64,000 bases of DNA from Paraburkholderia caribensis (GTDB lineage Bacteria > Pseudomonadota > Gammaproteobacteria > Burkholderiales > Burkholderiaceae), in assembly GCF_002902945.1 (NCBI RefSeq), contig NZ_CP026103.1:1550001-1614000 (forward strand), written 5' to 3'. The position numbers were made by a program, and so were the translations under genes. Below, piece after piece: positions 36,270 through 45,386 of this stretch; within the stretch, counting starts at the first letter, position 1; each line of letters opens with the position of its first letter. The notes below the pieces were generated by a model. That model had not been told where the DNA came from. It did no database searches and worked only from the letters and a program-made list of their open reading frames with translations.

Positions 36270-37103
36270 ATGTCATCCGTCAAAACCCTTCTCATTACCG
36301 GCGTCAGCAGCGGCTTCGGACGCGCGCTGGCCGAAGAAGCGCTTGCCGCAGGTCACCGCGTGATCGGTACTGTCCGAAGCGAACAGGCCAGGAATGCATT
36401 CGAAGCACTGGCGCCAGGTCGATCCGTGGGGCGTGTGCTCGATGTGACCGACTTTGATGCTATCGAGGGCGTCGTCGCCGACATCGAAGCAACGTCCGGG
36501 CCGATCGACGTGCTCGTTAACAACGCCGGGTATGGTCACGAAGGCGTGATGGAAGAATCGCCGCTGAGCGAGATGCGCCGGCAGTTCGACGTCAATGTAT
36601 TCGGCGCCGTCGCGATGATGAAAGCCGTGATCCCGGGCATGCGCAAAAGGCGGCGCGGCCATATTCTCAACATCACGTCGATGGGCGGCCACATCACGAT
36701 GCCGGGCATTACCTACTATTGCGGAAGCAAGTTCGCGCTGGAAGGCATCTCCGAGGCGCTCGGGAAGGAAGTCCGTGCCCTGGGCATCTTCGTCACCGCC
36801 GTTGCGCCGGGATCGTTCCGGACCGATTGGGCCGGCCGGTCGATGATCCGGACGCCCCGTTCGATCCCGGACTATGATCCGATCTTCGATCCGATCAGAA
36901 AAGCGCGCGAGGAAAAAAGCGGCAAGCAGCTGGGCGACCCCGTGAAGGCGGCGCGCGCGATGCTGTCGGTGATGGATAGCGACAATCCGCCGGCGCATCT
37001 GCTGCTAGGCAGTGATGCGCTGGGTCTCGTGCGCGAGAAGCTCTCGGCCATCGGCGGTGAAATCGACGCCTGGGAGACCGTCAGCCGATCGACGGACGGC
37101 TAG
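36270..37103 (+). CDS. SDR family oxidoreductase
   Basis: 277 residues, a longer SDR of the 11-cis-retinol-dehydrogenase-like group: TGVSSGFG, NNAGYG, ITSMGGHITMPG...YYCGSKFAL. Long C-terminus with YDPIFDPIRKAREEKSGKQ and LLLGSDALGLV. Partner of the divergent AraC regulator. Substrate unknown. Confidence 0.92.
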   Translation: MSSVKTLLITGVSSGFGRALAEEALAAGHRVIGTVRSEQARNAFEALAPGRSVGRVLDVTDFDAIEGVVADIEATSGPIDVLVNNAGYGHEGVMEESPLSEMRRQFDVNVFGAVAMMKAVIPGMRKRRRGHILNITSMGGHITMPGITYYCGSKFALEGISEALGKEVRALGIFVTAVAPGSFRTDWAGRSMIRTPRSIPDYDPIFDPIRKAREEKSGKQLGDPVKAARAMLSVMDSDNPPAHLLLGSDALGLVREKLSAIGGEIDAWETVSRSTDG

Positions 37104-37181
37104 CGCGGCCCGTGCAAGATCGACACGGCGCCGCAACGGTGATGACAGTGGCGGGAACTTTACACGGGCAGAGTGTCGGCC

Positions 37182-37973
37182 TCACAGGTACTCGACATTG
37201 CCGTCGACACTAATGGCCTGCCCGGTGATATTGCCGCCAGCCGGCGATGCAAGGAACAAGGCCATAGCGGCAATATCATCGACCGTGACCATCCGGCGCA
37301 ACGAAATCTTCTTCAGGTACTCGTCGCGCATCGCGTCGAACGAAATACCGAGCGCGTCGGCGCGCGCGGCGATCACCTTGCTCATCCGCTCGCCTTCCAC
37401 GACGCCCGGCAGAATCGCGTTCACACGAATATTGCTCGGGCCCAGTTCGGCCGCCAACGATTTGACCAATCCCACGATCGCCCATTTAGTCGATGCATAC
37501 GGCGTGCGAAACGGATAGCCGAGACGTCCCGCCACCGAAGACATGGCGATGATGCTCGCGCAGTCAGACGTCTCTTTCAGAACGGGCACCGCCTTGCGCA
37601 GAAAATAGAACTGGCTATTGAGGTTGGTGGACACCGTGCTTTCCCATTGCGCAGGATCGAGATCTTCGACCGCGCCCGTCGGCCCCGCTATGCCCGCGTT
37701 GTTGATGAGCACATCGAGCCCGCCGAGCTTCTGCCGCGCATCGTCGATGATGGCATCGACCTGCGCCCGGTCCGACACGTCGGCGATACCCGCGTGAAGG
37801 TCCGGCAGGCGCGATCTGGCGTCGGCGACAGCTGTCGCATTCACGTCGCAGATATAGACCTTTGCCTGCGCCTGCAGAAATGCTTCGGCGATTGCCGCGC
37901 CAATTCCCGCCGCCCCCGCCGATACGAATACCCGCAGCCCGGCGCGCGGTTTCAACAGGTCAATGATATTCAT
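37182..37973 (-). CDS. SDR family oxidoreductase
   Basis: 263 residues. The cofactor loop is SAGAAGIG instead of TGxxxGIG (Ser for Thr), then NNAGIAGPT, MSSVAGRLGYPFRTPYASTKW and VEGERMSKVI. It keeps the Ser-Tyr-Lys set. It is last in the minus-strand cluster BKACE-MFS-SDR-SDR and may oxidise a beta-hydroxy acid to the beta-keto acid that BKACE cleaves (inference). Confidence 0.92.
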   Translation of the reverse strand: MNIIDLLKPRAGLRVFVSAGAAGIGAAIAEAFLQAQAKVYICDVNATAVADARSRLPDLHAGIADVSDRAQVDAIIDDARQKLGGLDVLINNAGIAGPTGAVEDLDPAQWESTVSTNLNSQFYFLRKAVPVLKETSDCASIIAMSSVAGRLGYPFRTPYASTKWAIVGLVKSLAAELGPSNIRVNAILPGVVEGERMSKVIAARADALGISFDAMRDEYLKKISLRRMVTVDDIAAMALFLASPAGGNITGQAISVDGNVEYL

Positions 37974-38003
37974 GCCGCTACCTCTTCACTGTTTGCAAAC
38001 GGA

Positions 38004-38744
38004 TCACAAGGTCAATCCGCCTGTCGCCTCGATCACTGCGCCGTTGATATAGCTTGCCTCGTCGCTTGCCAGAAACGCGTAGATATTCGCGATTTCCTCA
38101 GGCTTGCCGAGCCGGCGCAGCGGCACGTCTTCGCGCATCTTCGCGAGCACGTCTTCAGGAATGGTTCTGAGAATAGGTGTGTCGATGAAACCGGGTGCAA
38201 CCGCGTTGACACGGATACCCTTCGGACCCAGTTCGCGGCTCCAGGTCTTGGTGAAGCCGATCACGCCGAACTTGGCCGCGGCATAGTTCGTCTGCCCGTA
38301 GTTGCCGTAAATGCCCACGACAGAGCTTGCGTTCAGGATGACACCGGAACCTTGCTCGATCATCGAATCGACGACTGCCTGGGCGGTATGAAATACACCG
38401 CGAAGGTTGACGTCGATTACATCTTCGAATTGCTGCAACGTCATCTTCTGCAAGCGCGCATCGCGTGTGATGCCTGCATTGTTCACGACCACGTCGATGC
38501 GGCCATAGGTATCGCGCACGCTGGCGACCATCTGATCGACTTGCGCACGTTGCGTGACATCGACGGCAAACGCTTCCGCCTTCGCGCCCGCTTCACGGCA
38601 CAGATGCGCGACCGTTTCGACAGCATCCAGATTCATGTCGCAGGCGATGACGACGGCGTTTTCGCGCGCAAACTTCAATGCGGTGGCTGCACCGATTCCC
38701 TGCCCCGCGCCCGTAATGATCGCAACTTTTCCGTTCAACTTCAT
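38004..38744 (-). CDS. SDR family oxidoreductase, FabG-like
   Basis: 246 residues from ATG 38744 (MKLNGKVAIITGAGQGIG). NNAGITRDARLQKMT is a phrase typical of FabG/acetoacetyl-CoA reductases; the active site is NASSVVGIYGNYGQTNYAAAK split over Ser, Tyr, Lys. Start is set by family length; the frame extends much further upstream. It lies 30 bp before the SDR at 37973 and 35 bp after the MFS gene. Confidence 0.93.
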   Translation of the reverse strand: MKLNGKVAIITGAGQGIGAATALKFARENAVVIACDMNLDAVETVAHLCREAGAKAEAFAVDVTQRAQVDQMVASVRDTYGRIDVVVNNAGITRDARLQKMTLQQFEDVIDVNLRGVFHTAQAVVDSMIEQGSGVILNASSVVGIYGNYGQTNYAAAKFGVIGFTKTWSRELGPKGIRVNAVAPGFIDTPILRTIPEDVLAKMREDVPLRRLGKPEEIANIYAFLASDEASYINGAVIEATGGLTL

Positions 38745-38779
38745 TGTTGGTTTATTCCTTCCAGAAAACGCAAACCCGA

Positions 38780-40126
38780 CTATGGCTTCATCTGTGCGGC
38801 CGGCTCGCGCAACGACTCTACACGAGCCTCGCCGCGGATCGCTTTCGCCAGCAGCGGCACCAGTGCGAGGCCGAGTACCGCGGCGACCAGAATCACCGAG
38901 AAACCGGCATCGCTTCGGCCCGAAGACGTTTCGGCCATTCCGAACAGGTACGGTCCGACAAACCCGCCGATCAGACCAATCGTGTTGATGAACGCCAGAC
39001 CCGCAGCGGCCTGAATGCCTTGCAGGCGCTTCATCGCAATCGCCCAATACGACGGCAACACGCCGCCGCCAAAAAATGCAGTCACTGTCAGCAGGCAGAT
39101 GCGTGCAGCGGGCGTCGTCACCGCGAGATAAACGCATGCGCCGACGACAAGTCCCGCCGTGAGCACGCCTAGAAACACGCAATCACTGTTCACGCGCCGA
39201 TGGATGCGCGGCAGAACCAGCACGCCAAGCAGAAAGCCGAGCCCGACGCTTGCGGCCAGAAAACCGATCAGAAGCGGCGAATCGACATGCATCTGGTGAA
39301 CGATGGCGGGCGCGAAAAAGTACAGCCCCACGAACGCCACCTGATTCAAAAAATAAATCAGGCCGATCAGCACGGTGGTGGGCCGTTTGAGCGCGGCAAT
39401 CCAGTTTGCGGACGAGTACTCTGCGCGGCCATGCGCGTCGATCACAGCATGCGTTTCGAGCACGTCGCGCTCGGCCGCCGACAGCCACCGCGCGTCTCGC
39501 GGCCGCTCCGGCATTGCAAAGAACAGCACGATGCCGACGATCACGCTCGGAATGCCTTCGATCATGAACATCCATTGCCAGCCGTGCAGCCCGCCGAAAC
39601 CATCCAGTTGCATCAGCGCGCCGCCGAGCGGACTGCCGAGCATCAACGCGAGCGCGGGGGCAATGTAGATCCAGCCGACCACGACGGGCCGGTCATGCGG
39701 CGCGAACCACAGCGTCACCATATACATCAGCGCGGGAAACAGCCCTGCCTCCGCGATGCCCAGCAGAACGCGCAATACATAGAACGACGTGGTGCCCTGC
39801 ACGAACATCATCGCCGTCGATAGAATGCCCCACGTCACTGCAATGCGCGCGATCCAGCGTCGCGGACCGACGCGATGTGCCGCCAGATTGCTCGGTACTT
39901 CGAGCAACGCATAGCCGAGAAAGAATATGCCCGAGCCGAATCCATATGCGGCGGCGCTGATGCCGACATCGGCCGCGAGCTGAATCTTCGCGAGGGCAAC
40001 ATTCGTGCGATCGAGAAAAGACATGAAGTAGATCGCGCACATCAGCGGGATCAGCCTGAGCATGGCCTTGTGCGTGGCAATGCGATGCAGCTGTTCAACG
40101 CGATGGTCAATGGAAGTAGTGTCCAT
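38780..40126 (-). CDS. MFS transporter, ACS family
   Basis: 448 residues, 12 membrane segments. FMSFLDRTNVALAKIQL and GYALLEVPSNLAAHRVGPRRW place it in the ACS group of organic-acid symporters. It sits between BKACE and two SDRs and probably brings in the hydroxy or keto acid they process. Confidence 0.93.
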   Translation of the reverse strand: MDTTSIDHRVEQLHRIATHKAMLRLIPLMCAIYFMSFLDRTNVALAKIQLAADVGISAAAYGFGSGIFFLGYALLEVPSNLAAHRVGPRRWIARIAVTWGILSTAMMFVQGTTSFYVLRVLLGIAEAGLFPALMYMVTLWFAPHDRPVVVGWIYIAPALALMLGSPLGGALMQLDGFGGLHGWQWMFMIEGIPSVIVGIVLFFAMPERPRDARWLSAAERDVLETHAVIDAHGRAEYSSANWIAALKRPTTVLIGLIYFLNQVAFVGLYFFAPAIVHQMHVDSPLLIGFLAASVGLGFLLGVLVLPRIHRRVNSDCVFLGVLTAGLVVGACVYLAVTTPAARICLLTVTAFFGGGVLPSYWAIAMKRLQGIQAAAGLAFINTIGLIGGFVGPYLFGMAETSSGRSDAGFSVILVAAVLGLALVPLLAKAIRGEARVESLREPAAQMKP

Positions 40127-40166
40127 GACGTGTCTCCTGTATCTCTGCTTTTTTATTGGCTTCGCT

Positions 40167-41105
40167 CTAGAGCGTTACCTTGTCGGCGCCTTTGAGTCCC
40201 AGCATCTTGCGCGCGTCCGCGGGCGTGGCGATCTCGAACGACAGTTCTTCGAGAATGCGGCGGATTTTACGGACCTGTTGCGCGTTCGTCTCCGCCTTCA
40301 CACCCTTCGACAAATACACGCTGTCTTCGAGGCCCACGCGAACGTTACCGCCCAGGATCGCGCTCATGGTGACGAGCGGCATCTGGTGACGGCCCGCGCC
40401 GAGAACGGAGAACTGATAGTTCTCGCGGCCGAACAGCCGGTCCGCCGTCGAGCGCATCACGACCATGTTTTCCGGGTCCGTGCCCAAACCGCCCAGAATG
40501 CCGAACACCGATTGAATGAAGAACGGCGGCTTGACAAGCCCTTGTTCGACGAAATGCGCAAGGTTGTACAGATGCCCCACGTCATAGCACTCGAATTCGA
40601 AGCGCGTGCCGTTGTCTCCCAACTCCAGAAGAATGTTGCGAATGTCCTTGAAGGTATTGCGGAAGATCATGTCTTCCATGCCTTCGACGTAATCCTTTTC
40701 CCAGCCGTAACGCCACGACGCAATCTTTGCCGCGACGGGATGAATCGAGAAGTTCATCGAGCCCATGTTCAACGAGCACATTTCGGGCTTTGCGAGTCGC
40801 GGATACGCGAGACGTTCTTCGAGCGTCATGCGCGTGCTGCCGCCTGTCGTGATGTTGATGACGGCGTCGGTCGCTTCGGCGATTGCGGGCACGAAGGCCT
40901 TGAAGATCTCCGGGCTCGGCGTGGGGCGGCCGTCATTGGGATCGCGTGCGTGCAGATGAATGATCGCGGCCCCGGCTTCAGCCGCTTCGATGGCCTGGTC
41001 CCGGATTTGCGCGGGCGTGATGGGGAGATGTTCGGACATCGACGGCACGTGAGTTGCGCCCGTGATCGCACACGAAATGATGACCTTGCGGCTGGTGTCG
41101 CTCAT
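40167..41105 (-). CDS. Beta-keto acid cleavage enzyme (BKACE, DUF849)
   Basis: 312 residues from ATG 41105 (MSDTSRKVIISCAITG). BKACE enzymes convert a beta-keto acid and acetyl-CoA to acetoacetate and a new acyl-CoA; Kce is the founding member. The zinc-binding HLHARDP, the GGSTRMTLEERL loop, FECYDVGHLYNLAHF and VGLEDSVYLSKG are all present. First gene of the minus-strand cluster with MFS and two SDRs, divergent from an AraC regulator at 41313. The substrate side chain is not predictable here. Confidence 0.93.
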   Translation of the reverse strand: MSDTSRKVIISCAITGATHVPSMSEHLPITPAQIRDQAIEAAEAGAAIIHLHARDPNDGRPTPSPEIFKAFVPAIAEATDAVINITTGGSTRMTLEERLAYPRLAKPEMCSLNMGSMNFSIHPVAAKIASWRYGWEKDYVEGMEDMIFRNTFKDIRNILLELGDNGTRFEFECYDVGHLYNLAHFVEQGLVKPPFFIQSVFGILGGLGTDPENMVVMRSTADRLFGRENYQFSVLGAGRHQMPLVTMSAILGGNVRVGLEDSVYLSKGVKAETNAQQVRKIRRILEELSFEIATPADARKMLGLKGADKVTL

Positions 41106-41255
41106 TGGGAAATCCTGATCTGTTCGGCGTGCGCGGCGCTTCGTCCCTGCGCAGTAAAAGGACGCGGCGCACGCTGTCTCCGTGGTTGTACCGACGCGCC
41201 GGCGGTCCGGGGACGCAGCGCTTGTGATACCGATAATAGTGGGATACGATGGCGC

Positions 41256-41273
41256 CCGTAAGGTCATTTACGG
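41256..41273. promoter_or_regulatory. Dyad CCGTAA-N6-TTACGG between BKACE and AraC genes
   Basis: Perfect 6-bp arms with a 6-bp spacer, 40 bp upstream of the AraC start. A second dyad TGTC-N7-GACA lies at 41283-41297. Either may be an operator or part of a promoter. Confidence 0.4.
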
Positions 41274-41312
41274 ACACAAGGATGTCTTCGAAGGACATTC
41301 TGTGAAGCATTC

Positions 41313-42338
41313 TTGGCATCGACTCGCCCTCTTATCAACGAGCGCATTTACGCGCCGTACAAAATCGCCGCACTGGTCGACGTGCTCGCGGAGCAAGGCA
41401 TTGCGCCCGAAGATAGCCTGAAGGGCAGCGGTCTGAGCGTCGATCAGCTCAACGACGCGTCGGTGATGACATCGGTCCGTCAATATGCGATCGTGGCCCG
41501 CAACGCGGTGCTGCTGTCGACCGATCCGGCTACGCCGTTCAAGACCGGCGCGCGGCTGCATCTGTCCGCGTATGGCATGTATGGCTATGCGCTGATGTCG
41601 TGTCTGTCGTTGCGCGATTACTTCCGGCTTGGCGTCAAATATCATCGGCTTGCAACGCCGACGGTGACAATCGATTGGACCGAGTATCCGGATCAAGCCG
41701 TGTGGTCGTTTCCCGATGCGTTCGTGTCGAGCCCATCGCGCGAGTTGCGCGAGTTCATCATCGAGCAGCAATTCACGCAGCACGTCACGCATCTGCAGGA
41801 TGTCGCGGGTCATAGCTGTCCGCCGCTCGAGGCGTCCTTTTCGTATCCGGCGCCCGCGCATGCCGATCTCTATCCGCAGTATCTGGGGTGCCCGTGTTTT
41901 TTCGACGCGCCGCAGTGCGAGCTTGTTTACGACAGCGCGATACTGAACCAGAAGCCGCAGCTTGCGCACAGGCTGACGGCGACGCTGCTGCAGGACACGT
42001 GCGATCGTTTGATCGGGCAGGCCAAGACTTCAGTGGGAACGGCGGGCGAGGTTTATCAGGTGCTGATGAGCACGCCAGGCGTTTTTCCCGGCATGGAAGA
42101 AGTGGCCACGCGGCTCAATATGACGAGCCGTACCTTGCGGCGGCATCTCGAAGCGGAAGGAACGTCGTTCGTTGCGATTGTCGATGATGTGCGTTGCTCG
42201 CTCGCGCTGGAGTATTTGCAATCGACGAAGATGAGTACCGAGGATGTCGCGATGCTTCTGGGTTTTAGCGATGCAGCGAATTTTCGGCGCGCATTGAAGC
42301 GCTGGACGGGGAAGGGGCCGGGGGAGTTGAGGAAGTAG
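41313..42338 (+). CDS. AraC family regulator (arabinose-binding-domain type)
   Basis: 341 residues. An N-terminal ~200-residue Arabinose_bd-like domain (YAPYKIAALVDVLAEQGI) precedes two HTHs (MEEVATRLNMTSRTLRRHLE; VAMLLGFSDAANFRRALKRW). This OruR/ArgR-like architecture is common beside catabolic operons. It is divergent from the BKACE cluster and probably activates it. Confidence 0.92.
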   Translation: MASTRPLINERIYAPYKIAALVDVLAEQGIAPEDSLKGSGLSVDQLNDASVMTSVRQYAIVARNAVLLSTDPATPFKTGARLHLSAYGMYGYALMSCLSLRDYFRLGVKYHRLATPTVTIDWTEYPDQAVWSFPDAFVSSPSRELREFIIEQQFTQHVTHLQDVAGHSCPPLEASFSYPAPAHADLYPQYLGCPCFFDAPQCELVYDSAILNQKPQLAHRLTATLLQDTCDRLIGQAKTSVGTAGEVYQVLMSTPGVFPGMEEVATRLNMTSRTLRRHLEAEGTSFVAIVDDVRCSLALEYLQSTKMSTEDVAMLLGFSDAANFRRALKRWTGKGPGELRK

Positions 42339-42348
42339 CCGGTTCGGG

Positions 42349-42419
42349 CGCTGTGGGTTTGCTTTGGGTTTTGCTTTGGGTTTGCTTTGGGTTTGCTTTG
42401 GGTTTTGCTTTGGGTTTGC
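42349..42419. repeat. Simple repeat at the left end of the palindromic element
   Basis: Repeating GCTTTGGGTTT / TTTGCTTTGGG units between the AraC stop and the palindrome. A complementary AAAGCAAA simple repeat flanks the right end, so these tracts belong to the element. Confidence 0.85.
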
Positions 42420-42458
42420 GCTGGCATCCGCGTTACGTTAGCGTGCTTCAAGCGTCGC

Positions 42459-43829
42459 GGGCCTATCCGTCATTTTGTGGGCGAGGCATATCATGAGAGG
42501 TAAAAGTCATGGATATGCCAATGAAGAAGAAACGCACGGTGGCGTCTCAGGCAGCGGCCCGAGGGCCGCTGCCTGAACTGCCCAAAGCACTGCTGGACGA
42601 GCTGGTCAAGGGGCCGATGACGCCGACCGAGGTGCAGGATCTGATGCTGGCGTTTAACAAGGCGATTATCGAACGCGCGATGGGTGCGGAGATGAATCTG
42701 CATCTGGGGTATCCACCGGGCGAATCCAAACCCGCTGGCCAGGCCAACGAGCGCAACGGCGCCAGCCGCAAGACGGTCATCACCGATCGTGGCGTCGTCC
42801 GGGTCGAGTTGCCGCGCGACCGCGACGGCAGCTTCGAGCCGATCCTGATCCCCAAACACGAACGCCGCTTCACCGGCTTTGACGAGCGCATCATCGCGAT
42901 GTACGCGCGTGGCATGAGCGTGCGCGAGATCCAGGCCTTTCTGGCCGAGAGCTACGGCACCGAGGTGTCGCCCGATTTCATCAGCTCGGTCACCGACGAG
43001 GTGATGGCCGAAACGCTGGCCTGGCAGAACCGTCCGCTCGAGACGATGTATCCGGTGGTCTTCTTCGACGCGTTGCGGGTCAAGATCCGCGATGACGGTG
43101 TGGTCAGCAACAAGGCGGTGTATCTGGCTCTGGGCATTCAGGCGGACGGCCAGCGCGATGTGCTGGGCCTGTGGATTGAGCAGACCGAGGGCGCGAAGTT
43201 CTGGCTCAAGGTGTTCAACGAACTCAAGACCCGCGGCTGCCAGGACATCCTGATTGCGGTCGTTGACGGCCTGAAGGGGCTGACCGACGCGATCGGCGCA
43301 GCTTACCCGAAGACGGCGGTGCAGACCTGCATCGTGCATCTGATCCGCAACAGCCTGGAATACGCTGGCTGGAAGGACCGCAAGGCTGTCGCCCAGGCGC
43401 TGCGTCCGATCTACGCAGCTGCCAGCGAAGAGGCAGCGAAGCAGGCTCTGCAGGCCTTTGCTGATGGGCCATGGGGCGCGAAATACCCGACTATCGTGCA
43501 GTCCTGGCAGCGCGCCTGGGAGCACGTCACGCCGTTCTTCGTGTTTCCACCCGAGATCCGGCGGGTCGTGTACACCACGAACGCCATTGAGAGTCTGAAC
43601 ATGCAGTTGCGCAAGATCATCAAGACCCGCGGTCACTTCCCCAATGACGAGGCTGCAATCAAGCTACTCTGGCTGGCATTGCGCAACGTCCTGGCCAAAA
43701 ACGTGCGCTCAGCCTTCGACTGGAAGTCAGCCATGAACCAGTTTGCTATTCTGTTTGGCGATCGATTTACGCAGGCGCGCGGCTAACGATTCCTTTAACC
43801 GCCTCGCCCACAAAAATGCGGACAGGCTC
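42459..43829 (+). mobile_element. IS256-family insertion sequence, complete
   Basis: 1371 bp bounded by 29-bp terminal inverted repeats (42459-42487 and 43801-43829; 24 of 29 match; ends GGGCCTATCCG and GAGCCTGTCCG). It is flanked by an exact 8-bp target duplication AGCGTCGC (42451-42458 and 43830-43837), as expected of the family. It carries one intact transposase gene and has inserted in the left arm of the palindromic element, so the insertion is younger than that element. Confidence 0.95.
42509..43786 (+). CDS. IS256-family transposase
   Basis: 425 residues, apparently intact. DDE triad: Asp187 in FFDALRVKIRD, Asp253 in AVVDGLKG and Glu361 in TTNAIESLNMQLRK. The Cys-x2-His motif CIVHLIRNS and GMSVREIQAFL are also family marks. 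It fills the IS between the two terminal repeats. Confidence 0.97.
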   Translation: MDMPMKKKRTVASQAAARGPLPELPKALLDELVKGPMTPTEVQDLMLAFNKAIIERAMGAEMNLHLGYPPGESKPAGQANERNGASRKTVITDRGVVRVELPRDRDGSFEPILIPKHERRFTGFDERIIAMYARGMSVREIQAFLAESYGTEVSPDFISSVTDEVMAETLAWQNRPLETMYPVVFFDALRVKIRDDGVVSNKAVYLALGIQADGQRDVLGLWIEQTEGAKFWLKVFNELKTRGCQDILIAVVDGLKGLTDAIGAAYPKTAVQTCIVHLIRNSLEYAGWKDRKAVAQALRPIYAAASEEAAKQALQAFADGPWGAKYPTIVQSWQRAWEHVTPFFVFPPEIRRVVYTTNAIESLNMQLRKIIKTRGHFPNDEAAIKLLWLALRNVLAKNVRSAFDWKSAMNQFAILFGDRFTQARG

Positions 43830-44060
43830 AGCGTCGCCCCTGTGCGGGGCAGCACCTACTTTTCTTTGCCGCCGCAAAGAAAAGTAGGCAAAAGAAAGCG
43901 GCTCACACCGCCAATTCTTGACCTTTGCCCACGGGCACCCAACGTCCCCACGCTTCGCACGGTAGCGCGCTATTCCTTACCCGTTGCCAGCGCGTTGAAC
44001 CATCGCATCACCCACTTCATGCGCCCGTACAAGAGCAAGCGGCAGCGAATGACATATGCC

Positions 44061-44193
44061 GCCCAGGTGGCAACCTGTGTGTAGGCCGTAGTGCCTCGCA
44101 CGTCTCACTCCGGACCGACAACGCACGCGCCCCACTCGTTAAGAGCGGTAACCTATACGACGCGACAACCTACACACAGTTTGCCACCCGGGC
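44061..44193. repeat. Inner inverted pair at the centre of the palindrome
   Basis: GGTGGCAACCTGTGTGTAGG at 44066-44085 pairs with CCTACACACAGTTTGCCACC at 44169-44188; extended arms are 44061-44085 and 44169-44193 with two mismatches, around an 83-bp loop. The midpoint is 44127, identical to that of the outer arms. Confidence 0.9.
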
Positions 44194-44455
44194 GGCGGTG
44201 GAATTTCTGGCGTGGCGTGCTGAAACACGGGTGTGTGCAGCGGGTGAGGCGCTCATTCAGAGCGTTGGCAACGCACGCAATAGATATGCTGCAGTGTGAA
44301 GCGTGGGGCCGTTGGGGGCCCGTGGACAAACGTCAAGCACTGGCGGTGTGAGCCGCTTTCTTTTGCCTACTTTTCTTTGCGGCGGCAAAGAAAAGTAGGT
44401 GCCGCCCCGCACAGGGGCGACGCGTGAAGCACGCTAACAATTCGCGGATGCCAGC

Positions 44456-44530
44456 GAAAGCAAAAGCTAAAGCGAAAGCAAAAACAAAAACAAAAGCAAA
44501 AGCAAAAGCAAAAGCAAAAGCAAAATCCAA
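44456..44530. repeat. Simple AAAGCAAA repeat at the right end of the palindromic element
   Basis: Purine-rich GCAAAA/GCGAAA units directly outside the right arm, mirror of the left-side GCTTT tract. Read from GTG 44424 it would encode a Lys-Ala repeat (MKHANNSRMPAKAKAKAKAK), but nothing shows it is translated. Confidence 0.85.
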
Positions 44531-44555
44531 ACCGGCCGCGCCACGAATTCCCCCC

Positions 44556-45344
44556 CTACAAAAACCCCTCCCGAGCCGTTTTCTCGATCGTCGCATCATA
44601 CCGGCCGCCCTCACCTCCTAGCGCCGCCGTCGCGCGCTTTGCGCATTCGAGCAAGGCAATCAGCGCACCCGTGATGGTCGACGCCATATCAAAGCGCGCT
44701 TTAGGCCCCGACAACGCCAGCGCCCCCACCAACTCCCCCGATGCCCCAAACACCGGGACCGACACCGACGCCGTCTCAGGATCGCGCTCCCCATGCGAGA
44801 CAGCCCACAACCGCTCGCGCACCTCGTCCCAACGTGAATCGTGCGTGTCCGTGAACGCCAGCAGAACTTTCCCCGACGCACCCTTGTCGATCGGAAACTC
44901 CTCGCCGACGCGAATCGACACGCGCACCGCGCGCGCCGGTTCGACGCGGAACAGCACCAGTCTCCGGTCACCCTGCCGCACATACAACGATGCAGTCTCC
45001 CCGAGGTCCCGACTCAGTTGCTGAAGAATCGGCTCGATAACCGGTCCCACCTGAAACGAGCGCTGGTACAGCGCCGCCAGGCGCAATGGCTGCGGCCCAA
45101 TCGCATACTGTCCGTCGCTCAGTCGGCGGATGAATCCGCCATGCTCCAGCGCACCCAGCAGACGCAGTACCGTGCTCTTGTACAGATCCGTGCGACGCGA
45201 AAGCTCCGCGAGCGACAACCGGTCATCCGTCGGCCCAAAGGCGTTGAGTATCGCGAACGCGCGATCGAGTACCGCCACTCCGCTCGACCCATCGCTTGAG
45301 GCGACGGTCTCCGACGGTGACGTTTCCTGCATTTCGCTGGGCAC
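44556..45344 (-). CDS. IclR family transcriptional regulator
   Basis: 262 residues. GTG 45344 is chosen since TAAGGAA precedes it by about seven bases; ATG 45332 is an alternative. N-terminal winged helix (AELSRRTDLYKSTVLRLLGALEHGGF) and C-terminal GAF-like ligand domain (FPIDKGASGKVLLAF, VSVPVFGASGELVGALALSG). Divergent from the HMG-CoA-lyase-like operon, with three GTTCT-N7-AGAAC-type dyads between, so it probably controls that operon and itself. Confidence 0.93.
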   Translation of the reverse strand: MPSEMQETSPSETVASSDGSSGVAVLDRAFAILNAFGPTDDRLSLAELSRRTDLYKSTVLRLLGALEHGGFIRRLSDGQYAIGPQPLRLAALYQRSFQVGPVIEPILQQLSRDLGETASLYVRQGDRRLVLFRVEPARAVRVSIRVGEEFPIDKGASGKVLLAFTDTHDSRWDEVRERLWAVSHGERDPETASVSVPVFGASGELVGALALSGPKARFDMASTITGALIALLECAKRATAALGGEGGRYDATIEKTAREGFL

Positions 45345-45386
45345 GGCTGTTTCCTTATCAGGTCTCTACGTTGCATCGACTGTAGC

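Larger units (their letters stand above)
42420..44455. repeat. 657-bp near-palindromic repeat element interrupted by an IS
   Basis: After removing the IS (42459-43829) and one 8-bp target duplicate, the remaining 657 bp have 115-bp inverted arms: left 42420-42458 plus 43838-43913, right 44341-44455, 109 of 115 matching. Symmetry continues inward: the next ~50 bp match in most positions, and an inner pair 44061-44085 / 44169-44193 (23 of 25) has the same centre (44127). Each outer arm also contains a smaller hairpin, CTACTTTTCTTTGC with GCAAAGAAAAGTAG. No gene is inside. It looks like a bacterial non-autonomous or structured repeat. Confidence 0.9.

Noticed and set aside
42349..42419. Possible CRISPR or regular tandem array in the GCTTTGGG tract
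   Set aside because: Units are short and irregular with no spacers; it is a simple repeat at the edge of the palindromic element.
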